Source: Streptomyces griseoloalbus (GTDB taxonomy: Bacteria > Actinomycetota > Actinomycetes > Streptomycetales > Streptomycetaceae). Taken from it: a DNA stretch of 64,000 bases. The position numbers and the translations under genes are program-made. The notes beneath the pieces are model-generated. The model saw only the letters and a list, made by a program, of their open reading frames with translations, did no database searches and was not told the DNA's origin. Positions 1-8,763 of the stretch are shown here, piece by piece (within the stretch, counting starts at the first letter, position 1; each line of letters begins with the position of its first letter). Where the stretch lies: the NCBI GenBank assembly GCA_014650015.1, contig BMUD01000003.1:371378-435377 (forward strand). Reading direction: 5' to 3'.

Positions 1-386
1 CACAGGGTGCGGGCGGTCCTGCCGCCGACGCCGGGCAGCGCGACGACGGGCCGGTCGGCGAGGAACTCCCGCACCTCGTCCTCGGACACCGCGCGGGTCA
101 GCCCCGGCCGGGCGTCCCGCAGCGCCATGCGGGCCAGCATCGGTCCCGGCCCGGCGCCGATCACACAGTCGACACCGTGCAGGGCGAGCGCGCGGACCCG
201 GATCACCGAGGCCAGTTCGACGGCGCTGCGCCCGAAGTACCGTTCGGCGCCGCGCAGATCGGCCAGCGCCGCGTCCGGCGGCAGGGCCTGCACGACGGGC
301 GTGAACTCCTCCAGCAGGCCGATCAGCTGGGGCAGGGCGGCCTCGTACACCGGAGGCAGCTGGAAACGTACGCAGAGGATGGTCAT
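1..386 (-). CDS. Y-family DNA polymerase, ImuB/DinB-like (partial, C-terminus off the left edge)
   Basis: Only the first 128 codons are in the window; the gene continues past base 1. The protein begins MTILCVRFQL and carries the DLRGAERYFG stretch that matches the palm segment of Y-family polymerases (family D-x-x-G-x-x-x-x-F-G). Active DinB proteins start with a strand holding a catalytic Asp (V-D-M-D) and later have S-x-D-E. Here the first strand has no Asp and the second reads PDAALAD, so the active site looks degenerate, as in ImuB. Its ATG overlaps the dnaE2 stop as ATGA (383-386), so the two are translationally coupled. Known biology of the family: ImuB-type proteins link DnaE2 to the sliding clamp during SOS translesion synthesis. 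That role here is inference; a catalytic DinB2 is the alternative. Confidence 0.75.
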   Translation of the reverse strand, partial: MTILCVRFQLPPVYEAALPQLIGLLEEFTPVVQALPPDAALADLRGAERYFGRSAVELASVIRVRALALHGVDCVIGAGPGPMLARMALRDARPGLTRAVSEDEVREFLADRPVVALPGVGGRTARTL

Positions 387-3300
387 CCCGCACTCCCCGG
401 ACTCCGGTGCCACAGCTTCCTTCCCACCGCGGGCCCTTCGCCCGCGGGGCGCAGATCGGCCCAGGGGTGCATCTCGTACCCCGTGGGCATACGGATCCTC
501 CGGTCCTCCATCGGGTCCCGGGCCGCGGAACCGGCCGGCGCGGGCCGCCCGTCCGATCCGGCGAGCCGTCTGCGGGCCGGACCGGCGCCGTCGTCCTCAC
601 CGTCGGTGCCGGCGGCCCCGGTGCCGGTGCCGCCCGGCTCGGCGAGCCGGGCCGCGACTCCCTCCAGCCCTTCCTCCTGGCGCACCTGGAGCAGGTCGGC
701 GAGGTTCCAGACGGCGGAGCCGACCACGCTGAGGCTGCGCGGGCCGCGGCGCTGCACCACCCCGCGCACCAGCAGCAGCCAGGAGTGGAAGACCGTGTGG
801 GCGCAGGCGTCGTGGGAGTCGTCGAAGAAGGCGAGGTCGACCAGGCCCGTGCCGTCGTCCAGGGTGGAGAAGATGACCCGCTTGCCGGAGCGGATGGGCG
901 GGGTCTGGGTGGCCGCCTTGGCGCCCGCGACCAGCACCGTCTCCCCGTGCCGGGCCTCGCGCAGCCGCCGCGCGGAGACCACGCCCAGTTCGGCGAGGAA
1001 GGCGCCGTGGTCGTCCATCAGATGCCGTGAGGCGTCCATGGACAGCACGCCCAGTTCCGCGCTGAGCTTCTCCGCCGAGGTGAGGTCGGGCAGCCCGGCC
1101 GGGGCGGTCCTCCGCCCGCCGGACAGGGGGAGCTGGTCCCCGCGTCCGCCGCGGGCGCCCCGGTGCAGTTCGGTCAGATGCAGTTGCAGGTCGCGCCGGT
1201 TGGCGCCGAACGCGTCCAGCGCACCGACCTGGGCGAGGCGTCCGGCGAGCGGACGGCTGGGGCGGGCCCGCTCCCAGAAGTCGAGCAGCGAGGCGTACGG
1301 CTGTCCCTCGGCGATCCGCGCGGCCTCGGCCTCGCTGATGTTGTGCACATCGGAGAGCGCCAGCCGCAGCCCCCAGACCTTCGACCCCTTTGATTCGGAC
1401 ACCAGTTCGATCCTGTGCGCTACCCCCGACTTGTTCACGTCCAACGGCAGGATGGGCACCCCGCGCCGCCGCGCGTCCGCCAGCAGCAGCCGCTTCGGGT
1501 ACATCCCGGGGTCATGGGTGAGCAGCCCGGCGTAGAAGGCGGCCGGGTGGTGCGCCTTCAGCCACGCCGACTGGTACGTCGGTACGGCGAAGGCGACCGC
1601 GTGCGCCTTGCAGAAGCCGTACGAACCGAAGGCCTCCACGATCCCCCAGGTCCGCTGAATCGTTTCTGCGTCGTATCCGTTCGCCTCCGCGCGCTGCGCG
1701 AACCAGACCTTGATCCGCCCCTGCGACTCCGGGTCGGACAGTCCGCGCCGCACCCGGTCCGCCTCGCCACGCCCGCAGCCCGTCATGATGGCGACGATGT
1801 CGATGACCTGCTCGTGGAAGACGACGACCCCGTACGTCCCCTTCAGCGGTTCCTCAAGGTCCGGGTGCGGGTAGCGCACCGGCGCCCGCCCGTGCCGGGC
1901 CTCGATGAACGGCCGCACCATGTCGGCGGCGACCGGACCGGGCCGGAAGAGGGAGATGTCGACGACCAGGTCGTGGAAGGTGGACGGCTGGAGCCGGCCG
2001 ACCAGGTCCCGCTGGCCCGGGGACTCGATCTGGAAGCAGCCGAGCGTCTCGGTGGACCGGATCAGCCCGTACGTCGCCGGGTCGCCCTCCGGCACCGCGT
2101 CCAGGTCGATCCGCTCCCCCGTCGCCCGCTCCACCTCCGTGACGGCGTGCGCCATCGCCGACTGCATCCGCACGCCCAGCACGTCGAGTTTGAGCAGCCC
2201 GAGGTCCTCGACGTCGTCCTTGTCGAACTGCGCCATGGGGAAGCCCTCGCCGCTGGTCGGCATGACCGGCGTACGGGTCAGCAGGGAGGCGTCGGACAGC
2301 AGCACGCCGCAGGGGTGCATGGCGACACCGCGCGGGAGCGCGTCGAGCGCCTCGACCAGCTCCCACAGCCTCCCGTACTTCTCCTTCTCCCCCGCCAGTT
2401 CCCGCAGCTCGGGCAGTTCGTCGAGCGCCGCGCGGGCGTCGCGGGCGCGGATGTGCGGGAAGGACTTGGCGACACGGTCGATCTCGGCGGGGTCCATGGA
2501 CAGCGCCGCGCCGACGTCACGGATGGCGTGGCGCACCCGGTAGGTCTCCGGCATGGCGACCGTGGCGACCCGCTCGGTGCCGAACCGGCCGATGATCGCG
2601 CGGTAGACCTCGAGCCGGCGCGCGGACTCCACGTCGATGTCGATGTCGGGCAGCACGACCCGCTCCTTGGACAGGAAGCGCTCCATCAGCAGCCCGTGCT
2701 CCACCGGATCGGCGTGCGCGATGCCGAGGAGGTGGTTGACCAGGGAGCCGGCGCCCGAGCCGCGCGCGGCCACCCGGATGCCCATGTCCCGTACGTCGTC
2801 GACGACCTGGGAGACGGTCAGGAAGTAGGAGGCGAAGCCGTGATGGGCGATGATGTCCAGCTCCCGGTGCATCCGCTCCCAGTACTCCCGGCGGCCGGTG
2901 TAGCCGCGCAGCACCATGCCCGCCGCCGCCCGGGAGGCCAGCGCCCGCTGGGCGGTGCGGCCGCCGGCGCCGACGAGGTGCGGCTCGGGGAAGTGGACGC
3001 TGCCCATGCCGAGGTCGTCCTCGGGGTCGACCAGGCACTCGGCGGCCGTGGCCTGCGTCTGCTCCAGGAGCCGCAGAGCCGCCTCGCGCCGGAAGCCCGC
3101 GGCCTCCACGATCCGCTCGGCCGCCCCCAGCATGCCGTTCGCGTCCTTGAGCCAGGCCGCACCGGAGTCCAGCCCTTTGGCCGGGTCCACGGGGACGAGG
3201 CGGCGGGCGGCGTCCAGGACGTCGGCGACCGGGCCGAGGCCGGGGTCGGCGTAGCGGACGGCGTTGCTCAGCACCGGGCGGATCCGCTGCTCGGCGGCGA

Positions 3301-3916
3301 AGCCGAGGGTGCGGGCGGCCAGCCGCAGGGAGCCGGGGCCGGTGCCCTCGCGCCCGTGCCAGACGGTTTCCAGGCGCAGGGCGTCACCGTGGACCTCCCG
3401 CCAGGGGACGAGCAGCCGGGCCGCGCGGTCGGGGCGGCCCGCGGCGAGGGCGCGGCCGACGTCGGAGTCGGGGCCGAGCAGCACGGTCAGGCCGTCGGCG
3501 TGGTTGTCGTCCCAGGTCAGCAGCGGGAGGCCGGCAGCGGTATGGGCTGCGGAGATCAGTCGGCACAGGTCCGCCCAGCCGCGGGCGCCGTCCCGGGCGA
3601 GGAAGGTGACACGGGGTGTCGACTCGTCGATGAAGGCACCTCCACGCACCGGGGTGCGGCGCCGCTCCCTCTGTACGGACCCGTCCCCGCGCGCGCCCGG
3701 AGCCGCCACCGCCAGCTCCGCCCCGAAGAGCGGACGCACCCCCGCCTTCGCGCAGGCCTTGGCGAACCGCACCGAGCCCGCGACCGTGTCCCGGTCGGTG
3801 AGGGCGAGGGCGTCCATGCCCCGCTCGGCGGCGCGCTCGGCCAGCCGCTCCGGGTGGGATGCGCCGTAGCGCAGGGAGAACCCGGAGACGGTGTGCAGAT
3901 GCGTGAATCCCGGCAC
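383..3916 (-). CDS. dnaE2: Error-prone DNA polymerase III alpha subunit DnaE2
   Basis: C-family DNA polymerase of 1177 residues. The N-terminal PHP domain starts at once (PGFTHLHTVSGF, then ALTDRD near residue 40). The polymerase core has the catalytic triad motif PDIDID near residue 422 and a GAGSLVNHLLGIAHADP segment before it. Later come a helix-hairpin-helix region and an OB-like domain. A longer frame with GTG at 3931 exists, but the GTG at 3916 has a GGGAGG ribosome-binding site five bases upstream and gives the usual MPGFTHLH start. The stop overlaps the downstream Y-family gene, and two LexA-type boxes lie upstream, so this is the SOS mutagenesis cassette and not the replicative dnaE. 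Families with this arrangement do damage-inducible translesion synthesis in the cytoplasm. Confidence 0.92.
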   Translation of the reverse strand: MPGFTHLHTVSGFSLRYGASHPERLAERAAERGMDALALTDRDTVAGSVRFAKACAKAGVRPLFGAELAVAAPGARGDGSVQRERRRTPVRGGAFIDESTPRVTFLARDGARGWADLCRLISAAHTAAGLPLLTWDDNHADGLTVLLGPDSDVGRALAAGRPDRAARLLVPWREVHGDALRLETVWHGREGTGPGSLRLAARTLGFAAEQRIRPVLSNAVRYADPGLGPVADVLDAARRLVPVDPAKGLDSGAAWLKDANGMLGAAERIVEAAGFRREAALRLLEQTQATAAECLVDPEDDLGMGSVHFPEPHLVGAGGRTAQRALASRAAAGMVLRGYTGRREYWERMHRELDIIAHHGFASYFLTVSQVVDDVRDMGIRVAARGSGAGSLVNHLLGIAHADPVEHGLLMERFLSKERVVLPDIDIDVESARRLEVYRAIIGRFGTERVATVAMPETYRVRHAIRDVGAALSMDPAEIDRVAKSFPHIRARDARAALDELPELRELAGEKEKYGRLWELVEALDALPRGVAMHPCGVLLSDASLLTRTPVMPTSGEGFPMAQFDKDDVEDLGLLKLDVLGVRMQSAMAHAVTEVERATGERIDLDAVPEGDPATYGLIRSTETLGCFQIESPGQRDLVGRLQPSTFHDLVVDISLFRPGPVAADMVRPFIEARHGRAPVRYPHPDLEEPLKGTYGVVVFHEQVIDIVAIMTGCGRGEADRVRRGLSDPESQGRIKVWFAQRAEANGYDAETIQRTWGIVEAFGSYGFCKAHAVAFAVPTYQSAWLKAHHPAAFYAGLLTHDPGMYPKRLLLADARRRGVPILPLDVNKSGVAHRIELVSESKGSKVWGLRLALSDVHNISEAEAARIAEGQPYASLLDFWERARPSRPLAGRLAQVGALDAFGANRRDLQLHLTELHRGARGGRGDQLPLSGGRRTAPAGLPDLTSAEKLSAELGVLSMDASRHLMDDHGAFLAELGVVSARRLREARHGETVLVAGAKAATQTPPIRSGKRVIFSTLDDGTGLVDLAFFDDSHDACAHTVFHSWLLLVRGVVQRRGPRSLSVVGSAVWNLADLLQVRQEEGLEGVAARLAEPGGTGTGAAGTDGEDDGAGPARRRLAGSDGRPAPAGSAARDPMEDRRIRMPTGYEMHPWADLRPAGEGPAVGRKLWHRSPGSAG

Positions 3917-3951
3917 ACGCACCTCCCGCACTCGTGAGTCCCGACCGACTC

Positions 3952-3967
3952 TCGAACAACTGTTCCA
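3952..3967 (-). promoter_or_regulatory. LexA (SOS) box upstream of dnaE2, proximal
   Basis: TCGAAC-AACT-GTTCCA matches the actinobacterial and Bacillus-type SOS box TCGAAC-N4-GTTCGA at 11 of 12 positions. It lies about 35 bp upstream of the chosen start, where a bound LexA would block early transcription. A possible -10 element, TATGGT on the minus strand, sits at 3982-3987. Confidence 0.8.
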
Positions 3968-3996
3968 GCTACCTCACCCCCACCATAGACCAATTT

Positions 3997-4012
3997 TCGA
4001 ATGCATGTGCGA
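3997..4012 (-). promoter_or_regulatory. Second, weaker LexA-like box upstream of dnaE2
   Basis: TCGAAT-GCAT-GTGCGA matches the SOS consensus at 10 of 12 positions. Its centre is 45 bp from the centre of the proximal box and it overlaps where a -35 element would be placed for the TATGGT -10. Two boxes on one promoter would give tight repression. The second site is inferred from sequence only. Confidence 0.45.
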
Positions 4013-4061
4013 CCTCCATCCGACCCCTCCCCACCTGCGCAAACATCCGCGGACACGGGAA

Positions 4062-4094
4062 CGTCCCGCCCCTCCGCGACGGAGGGGCGGGACG
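4062..4094 (-). terminator. Hairpin terminator after the first streptogrisin-type protease
   Basis: Perfect 14-bp stem (CGTCCCGCCCCTCC with its complement) around a GCGAC loop, 17 bp past the stop of the protease. There is no U-tract, as is usual for Streptomyces terminators. It also separates the protease from the dnaE2 promoter. Confidence 0.75.
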
Positions 4095-4110
4095 TGGTGA
4101 CGAGCTGTGG

Positions 4111-5193
4111 TCAGCCGATCTGCGTACCGGTCGCCGTGAGGGCTTCCGTCACCGGCTGGAAAAAGGTCTCGCCGCCCGAGGTGCAGTCGCCGCTGCCGCC
4201 GGAGGTGAGGCCGACCGCCTGGTCGCCCGAGAAGAGCGAGCCGCCGCTGTCGCCGGGCTCGGCGCACACGTCGGTCTGGATGAGACCGTTGACGATGTCG
4301 CCGTTGCCGTAGTTCACGGTGGCGTCCAGACCGGTGACCGTGCCGGAGTGCACCTGGGTCGTGGAGCCGCTGCGGGTGACCTGCATGCCGACGGTGGCCT
4401 CGGCGGCGCCGGAGATCGCCTGGCTGGAGCCGTCGTAGAGGTTCACCTCGCTCGGGCGGTCCACCTCGGCCGTGTACTTGACCAGACCGTAGTCGTCGTC
4501 CGGGAAGCTGGACGCGGCGTTCTCGCCGATCACGTTGCCCGAGGAGTCCGACCAGGTGGTGATGCCCTCGGTGCAGTGCCCGGCGGTGAGGAAGTGCGGC
4601 TCGCCGCCCTTGGTCACGTTGAAGCCGAGCGAGCAGCGCCCGCCGTTGCCGGTGATGGCGTCACCGCCCGCGATGAAGGGCTTGTACTCCCCCTTGGTGC
4701 GCTGGAGTTCGGCCTTGGCGCCCAGTCCGTCGACGACCTCCGTCAGCTTGGCCCACTGGGCCTCGGAGACGGTGCGGTCCGCGGTGACGACGACCTTGTT
4801 GGTGGTCGGGTCGGTCACCCAGGAGGTACCCGGGATGGTGGCGTCCTGCTGGAGGGTGGTGCGCGCGCTCTTCAGCTCGGCGAGGGAGTTCGCCACGACT
4901 CTCGCCTTGGCGCCGGCCGACTCGACGGCCTCGGCGGCGGCCTCGTCGAGCACGTTCACCACGAGGCTCTTGCTCTTCGCGTCGTAATACGTTCCCGCCG
5001 CGTCGGCGCCCAGGTCCTGGGCGAGCGTCGAGGCGAGCTTTCCGGCCGCCGTGACCGAGAGGGTCCGGGGCGCGGAGTCCTCCGGGGCCTCACTGGCGTT
5101 CGCAGTCTGGAAGGTGACTCCGGCGGTGACCAGTGCGGCGATGCCCGCACCGGTCATGGCTGCCCGTCGCCTGGATATGCGTCGGTGCTTCAA
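4111..5193 (-). CDS. Secreted serine protease, streptogrisin type (S1 family, alpha-lytic-like propeptide)
   Basis: A 360-residue pre-pro-protease. A twin-arginine-rich start ([10 protein letters not shown]) and hydrophobic core end at an A-N-A-S type signal cleavage site near residue 33. A propeptide of about 140 residues with the strand-rich alpha-lytic pro-domain pattern follows. The mature chymotrypsin-like domain begins near residue 175 (FIAGGDAI). The catalytic triad is visible as TAGHC (His), the Asp in the FPDDDYG segment, and GDSGGS (Ser), with cysteines placed for the usual disulfides. The family is exported, uses the propeptide as a folding chaperone and degrades extracellular protein. 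The mature part resembles streptogrisins A, B and D; D-like is my best guess. It is a paralogue of the next protease gene. Confidence 0.9.
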   Translation of the reverse strand: MKHRRISRRRAAMTGAGIAALVTAGVTFQTANASEAPEDSAPRTLSVTAAGKLASTLAQDLGADAAGTYYDAKSKSLVVNVLDEAAAEAVESAGAKARVVANSLAELKSARTTLQQDATIPGTSWVTDPTTNKVVVTADRTVSEAQWAKLTEVVDGLGAKAELQRTKGEYKPFIAGGDAITGNGGRCSLGFNVTKGGEPHFLTAGHCTEGITTWSDSSGNVIGENAASSFPDDDYGLVKYTAEVDRPSEVNLYDGSSQAISGAAEATVGMQVTRSGSTTQVHSGTVTGLDATVNYGNGDIVNGLIQTDVCAEPGDSGGSLFSGDQAVGLTSGGSGDCTSGGETFFQPVTEALTATGTQIG

Positions 5194-5655
5194 CTGACGT
5201 CCTCCTGTGGGGGGACGGCCCGGGAGGTTGTGGGGACCTCACGAACCGGAAGGCGTACGGCCACGGGGGCGGCGTACGAAAGAAGCCACACCCGTGCCGG
5301 TTGAACGGCGCCCACTCTTCCGAACCCCACAGGGAGCACACAAGGTCGACTTCAGGACGCGCGTACGACAACGGCCGCGCGCCCCCTATGTCCTGACAGT
5401 TCATGGACACGAGGGACGGTTCACACTGCAAACGCTACGAACGAGTAACCGGCGGCTCGGTCCGCCGGATCTGACCATGGCCGAAAATCGACCCCTCGGG
5501 GTCCGGATCCATGCGGGACGCACCGGACGGAAGTTGCTCCTGCACCGATTCCCGCACCGATTCCCGCACCGGATCCGGCTCTGGTTCCGGCTCTGATTCG
5601 ACACCGGATCCAGCTCTGATTCCGGCTCTGATTCGGCACCCCACTGCGATGCCTG
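5194..5655. other. Intergenic region upstream of the protease, with a short tandem-repeat tract
   Basis: This stretch holds the upstream region of the protease at 4111-5193 and a low-complexity tract at 5542-5640 built from repeats of the type CCGATTCCCGCA and GGCTCTGATTC. No frame here shows a convincing third-position GC pattern, and I see no RNA gene. Confidence 0.5.
5542..5640. repeat. Degenerate short tandem repeats
   Basis: Two exact copies of a 12-bp unit (ACCGATTCCCGC) are followed by alternating CCGGATCC, GGTTCCGGCTCTG and GATTCGGC units for about 100 bp. The tract sits between a decayed coding fragment and the protease promoter region. Read as protein it gives simple Ser/Gly/Asp-rich repeats, more likely slippage products than a gene. 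Confidence 0.5.
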
Positions 5656-5830
5656 CTACGAAGCCGGCCGCGGAGCCGTCGCCGTCGGCGACTGCCGGGC
5701 GGCCCGTTCCAGGGAGCGCAGCAGCTCCACCGGGAAGGGCAGGACGAGGGTGTAGTTCCTCTCGGCGGCGACCGCGACGACGGTCCGCGGCAGGCGCAGC
5801 TGGAGTGCGGAGGGTGCGCACGCGTCCAGT
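5656..5830 (-). pseudogene. 3' remnant of an unidentified gene
   Basis: On the minus strand a frame ending in TAG at 5656-5658 encodes a natural-looking stretch (LRLPRTVVAVAAERN, then YTLVLPFPVELLRSLERAA). Its codons end in G or C with only a few exceptions, a strong coding signature in this genome. The signal fades upstream of about 5830. The only in-frame ATG (5922) lies inside the terminator hairpin of the next protease, so no proper start or ribosome-binding site exists. I read it as the C-terminal remnant of a lost gene; I do not recognise the family. A very small real gene is less likely. Confidence 0.35.
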
Positions 5831-5887
5831 CCGCCCGGCGCGTCCCGGTGTGTCCTTCGAGGGCGACTCCGTGCCCCGTGCAAGGGT

Positions 5888-5920
5888 GAGCCCCCGCACG
5901 GCGCTTGCGTGCGGGGGCTC
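5888..5920 (-). terminator. Hairpin terminator after the second protease
   Basis: A 13-bp perfect stem (GAGCCCCCGCACG and its complement) with a GCGCTTG loop, about 60 bp past the stop of the streptogrisin B-like gene. Confidence 0.75.
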
Positions 5921-5980
5921 ATGGTGCTGCCGGCTGCGGGTGAGACCCGTGGTGCGGGTCGGCCCCGTGTCGCGCTGTGT

Positions 5981-6886
5981 CTAGGTCAGGCTGACGCCGT
6001 AGGCGCTCAGGGCCTCGGTCACCGGCTGGAAGAAGGTCGTGCCGCCGGAGGAGCAGTTGCCGCTGCCGCCGGAGGTCAGACCGTACGCGGTGCCGTTGCT
6101 GCCGTAGAGCGAACCGCCGGAGTCACCGGGCTCGGCGCAGACCGTGGTCTGGATGAGGCCGGAGACGACGTCGCCGCCGCCGTAGTTCACGGTCGCGTTC
6201 AGCGCGGTGACCCGGCCGCTGTGCGCGCCCGTGGTGGAACCGTCACGGATGACGGTGGTGCCCACGCTCGGGGTGGCCGCACGGGTGATGTCCACGCCGT
6301 TCGCGGTGCCGGGCCGGCTGACGGTTCCGGTGTACCGCACGATGCCGTAGTCGTTGCCCGGGAAGCTGGTACCGGCGGTCGAGCCGAGCACCGTGGTGCG
6401 GCTGGAGTTGCCGTACCAGGTCCCCGCGCCCTCGGTGCAGTGACCGGCGGTCAGGAAGTAGTCGACTCCGCTGCTGGAGCGCACGTTGAAGCCGAGGGAG
6501 CAGCGACCGCTGCCCGAGTAGATGGCGTCGCCACCCTGGATGAGCTTGTTGAACTTGCCCGGGGTGCGCTTGACGGTGATCGCGCCGGCGTCGTCCCCCG
6601 CCTTCTGCTTGATCTTGGCGATCTCGGCCTGGGAGACGGTGCTGTCGACGGTCAGGAGCACCCGGTTGGTCTTGCTGTCGACGGCCCAGGCGGTGCCCGG
6701 GACGTCGGCCTCCAGCACCGAGCTGCTGACGCTCTTGAGCTCGGCGGAGCTGAAGGTGGTCGGGGTGTCGGCCGCGTTCGCGCTGGGGACAGCGATCGCG
6801 GCAGCGGCCACGAGGCCGGTGGATACGGCGATCAGCCGAGTCCGTCTCGAGATGCCGCTGCGGGGGGTGGTGCGCTTGATCCTCAC
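5981..6886 (-). CDS. Secreted serine protease, streptogrisin B-like
   Basis: A 301-residue pre-pro-protease. The start at GTG 6886 gives [11 protein letters not shown], matching the known start of streptogrisin B precursors, and follows a GGAGGAACGAGAA ribosome-binding region; a GTG five codons earlier is possible. A signal peptide ends near A-N-A (about residue 38), a short propeptide of roughly 75 residues follows, and the mature domain opens with [16 protein letters not shown]. His (TAGHC), Asp (NDYG) and Ser (GDSGGS) of the triad are all present. It ends with the streptogrisin-typical [15 protein letters not shown]. The family is secreted and acts outside the cell on protein. It is a nearby paralogue of the protease at 4111-5193, with a shorter propeptide. 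Confidence 0.93.
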   Translation of the reverse strand: MRIKRTTPRSGISRRTRLIAVSTGLVAAAAIAVPSANAADTPTTFSSAELKSVSSSVLEADVPGTAWAVDSKTNRVLLTVDSTVSQAEIAKIKQKAGDDAGAITVKRTPGKFNKLIQGGDAIYSGSGRCSLGFNVRSSSGVDYFLTAGHCTEGAGTWYGNSSRTTVLGSTAGTSFPGNDYGIVRYTGTVSRPGTANGVDITRAATPSVGTTVIRDGSTTGAHSGRVTALNATVNYGGGDVVSGLIQTTVCAEPGDSGGSLYGSNGTAYGLTSGGSGNCSSGGTTFFQPVTEALSAYGVSLT

Positions 6887-7297
6887 TTCTCGTTCCTCCA
6901 CAAAGGAAGTAGGGGGCCCTCGTGGGGTTGTGGGCCCGGTGAGGCGCAGCCAGGGAACCGCGTGCCCGGATTCCGAACACGCCGTGCCCCTGACAAGCGC
7001 TGTGGGCGAGTATTCGGCCGACCGACCGTTCGGCGCAAGGGTGCCTTTCAGACGTCAACCTTTGAACCATCTATGAGTTTTGGTCCGTGCGCGGGAGCAC
7101 ATCGCCCGTGGTCACAGCCGCATACCGGCCGGTCGAACAGCTTCGCGATGTCCGGAAACCCGCCCCATCGGACGACCTGCGCTGCGCCCGATCAGCCCGC
7201 GCCTCGACAGTCCACACCCCTACGCCCGGCCCCCGGCTGGACAGCCGCCGTTGCAGTCGCCCTCGCACCCGGCTCGGCAGCCGCGGCGACAGCCGGC
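6887..7297. other. Intergenic region between protease and DUF5685 gene
   Basis: The right part continues the DUF5685 reading frame past its TGA stop: 25 further codons to a TAG at 7220-7222, encoding five more cysteines. The rest is promoter and leader DNA of the protease, including a TTGACG that could serve as a -35 element near 7055-7065 on the minus strand. I see no RNA gene or independent coding frame. Confidence 0.5.
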
Positions 7298-8473
7298 TCA
7301 GCAGCCGCAGTCACAGCCGCAGTCGCAGCCGTCGCAGCAACCGTCCTCGCCGCCGCAGTTGCAGCACTGGCAGCACTGGCAGCAGTCGCCGCACCCGCCG
7401 CAGTCGCAGTTGGCACAGGTCCCCTCCTTGCGCTCCCCGCTCCAGGGGTCCTCGTAGGTGCCGCAGCACAGCTGACAGGTGCAGGCGAGTCCCAGCCACA
7501 CGGCGCAGCCGGCGAGCGCTCCGCGCCGGTCGCGGCGCGGCGGCTCGGGAGGCAGCGGGGCGCCGGGACCACCGGGGGTGCCAGGGGGCGCGTAAGGGCC
7601 GGTTCCGTGGGCACAGGAGACCGTACCGAAGGCACGATGGACGGAGTTGGGCAGTTCATGGACGAGGAGCCGGTGCGCGAGCCCGCCGTCGCGGAACTCC
7701 ACCTCCCGCAGCGCGAGCCGGATGCCGTGCACCGCGTCGTCGGCGAGCCTGCGGGCCTCCTCCAGCGGGGTGCCGGTGGCGGTGAGCGGGTTCCAGGCGC
7801 CCGACGCGGCGTCGGCGTCCCTGTCCTCCACGGCGTCCAGCAGATGCGCGAGGCGCCCGAAGAGCCGTCCCGCCTCCGCGAGCGGTCCGGCGTTGTGCGG
7901 CCGGCCGGCGAGCACGGCGGTGTGCGCGAAGGCCGCGGCGGTCGCGGTCTCGGTCGGTTCGGTGACGGTGAGGATCGCAGTGCCGGGTCCGGCGAGGGTC
8001 TCCACACCGGTCTGCCGGGCCACGGCGTCGAGGAGGACGGCCGTGTCGAACCCGACGTCCGAACCGGTCCGCGCACCGGCCCGGTCCCAGCTCGCGGCGA
8101 CTCGGCGTGCGGCGAGCGCCACCGGCCTGCGGGCCAGCAGCCCGTCGCCGTCGGTGACATGGTCGCGCACCTTGGCGGAGGCGAGGACGAGGGAGACGGC
8201 CGCCGCGAGCCGCGCGCCCTCGCCGTGCGCGACGGACGCGGTGCGCATGCCGCGCAGCGGGCACGGTCCCGCGGTGCGCCGTCCCCCGTCGCCGCGTTCG
8301 GCCTGAGCCTCCGTCAGTACGGATATGAGGAGCCCGTCGTAGTTGGTGACGATGCGGGCGAGCTGGCCGTGATCCCCGCGCAATGCGAGGCACAGCCCGC
8401 ACAAATGGGCCATCCACTGGGCCGTGAGCTTCTCCCCGAGCCGGTGCCGACACGGCCTGACCATTCCGAACAC
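7298..8473 (-). CDS. DUF5685 family protein with cysteine-rich C-terminal tail
   Basis: A 391-residue protein starting MFGMVRPCRHRLGE, the typical opening of DUF5685 proteins of actinomycetes. The body (to about residue 290) is alpha-helical with conserved C-G-L-C and CPLRGM motifs. A Pro/Gly-rich linker leads to a short hydrophobic segment (GCAVWLGLACTCQLCC), then a tail with 18 cysteines in the last 40 residues (CDCGGCGDCCQCC and similar). Metal binding by the tail is inference; the family's function is unknown. After the TGA stop the same frame continues with five more evenly spaced cysteines, so the stop may be a recent mutation, a selenocysteine or readthrough codon, or chance. The gene is divergent from sflA. 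Confidence 0.85.
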   Translation of the reverse strand: MFGMVRPCRHRLGEKLTAQWMAHLCGLCLALRGDHGQLARIVTNYDGLLISVLTEAQAERGDGGRRTAGPCPLRGMRTASVAHGEGARLAAAVSLVLASAKVRDHVTDGDGLLARRPVALAARRVAASWDRAGARTGSDVGFDTAVLLDAVARQTGVETLAGPGTAILTVTEPTETATAAAFAHTAVLAGRPHNAGPLAEAGRLFGRLAHLLDAVEDRDADAASGAWNPLTATGTPLEEARRLADDAVHGIRLALREVEFRDGGLAHRLLVHELPNSVHRAFGTVSCAHGTGPYAPPGTPGGPGAPLPPEPPRRDRRGALAGCAVWLGLACTCQLCCGTYEDPWSGERKEGTCANCDCGGCGDCCQCCQCCNCGGEDGCCDGCDCGCDCGC

Positions 8474-8763
8474 GACGTTCCCCCGTGCAGTTGTGCGACG
8501 TTGAGCTGCGGCATCGTATCGGGCGCCACCTCACCCGTACGCACCCTTCCTCACCCGTACGCCGGGAAGAATCATATTTCACTCACAGTCAGCAGCCGTT
8601 TACCTCAAGACCCTTGGGAAACACGGACTCTCGACGGATTGACTGTGCACCAGTACCGTCACAAACCCCCCGCGCGGCGTCTATCCACTTGGCGCGCCCT
8701 CCGCATCATGGACGACCATAGGGATGCGGAAAGCAAGAAAGACCGCTGTGAGAGGAGGCGTCC
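8474..8763. promoter_or_regulatory. Divergent promoter region between the DUF5685 gene and sflA
   Basis: A 290-bp AT-richer spacer. On the plus strand TTGACT near 8638 and TTGGCG near 8689 followed by CATAGG are candidate promoter elements for sflA. A strong GAGGAGG ribosome-binding site sits just before the sflA ATG. A short direct repeat, TCACCCGTACGC, occurs twice near 8530-8560 close to the other start. Promoter positions are inferred. Confidence 0.4.

Noticed and set aside
1415-3937. Long plus-strand open frame of 840 codons opposite dnaE2
   Set aside because: It is antisense to a clear polymerase gene, has no family features and reflects the GC-rich codon pattern of the real gene.
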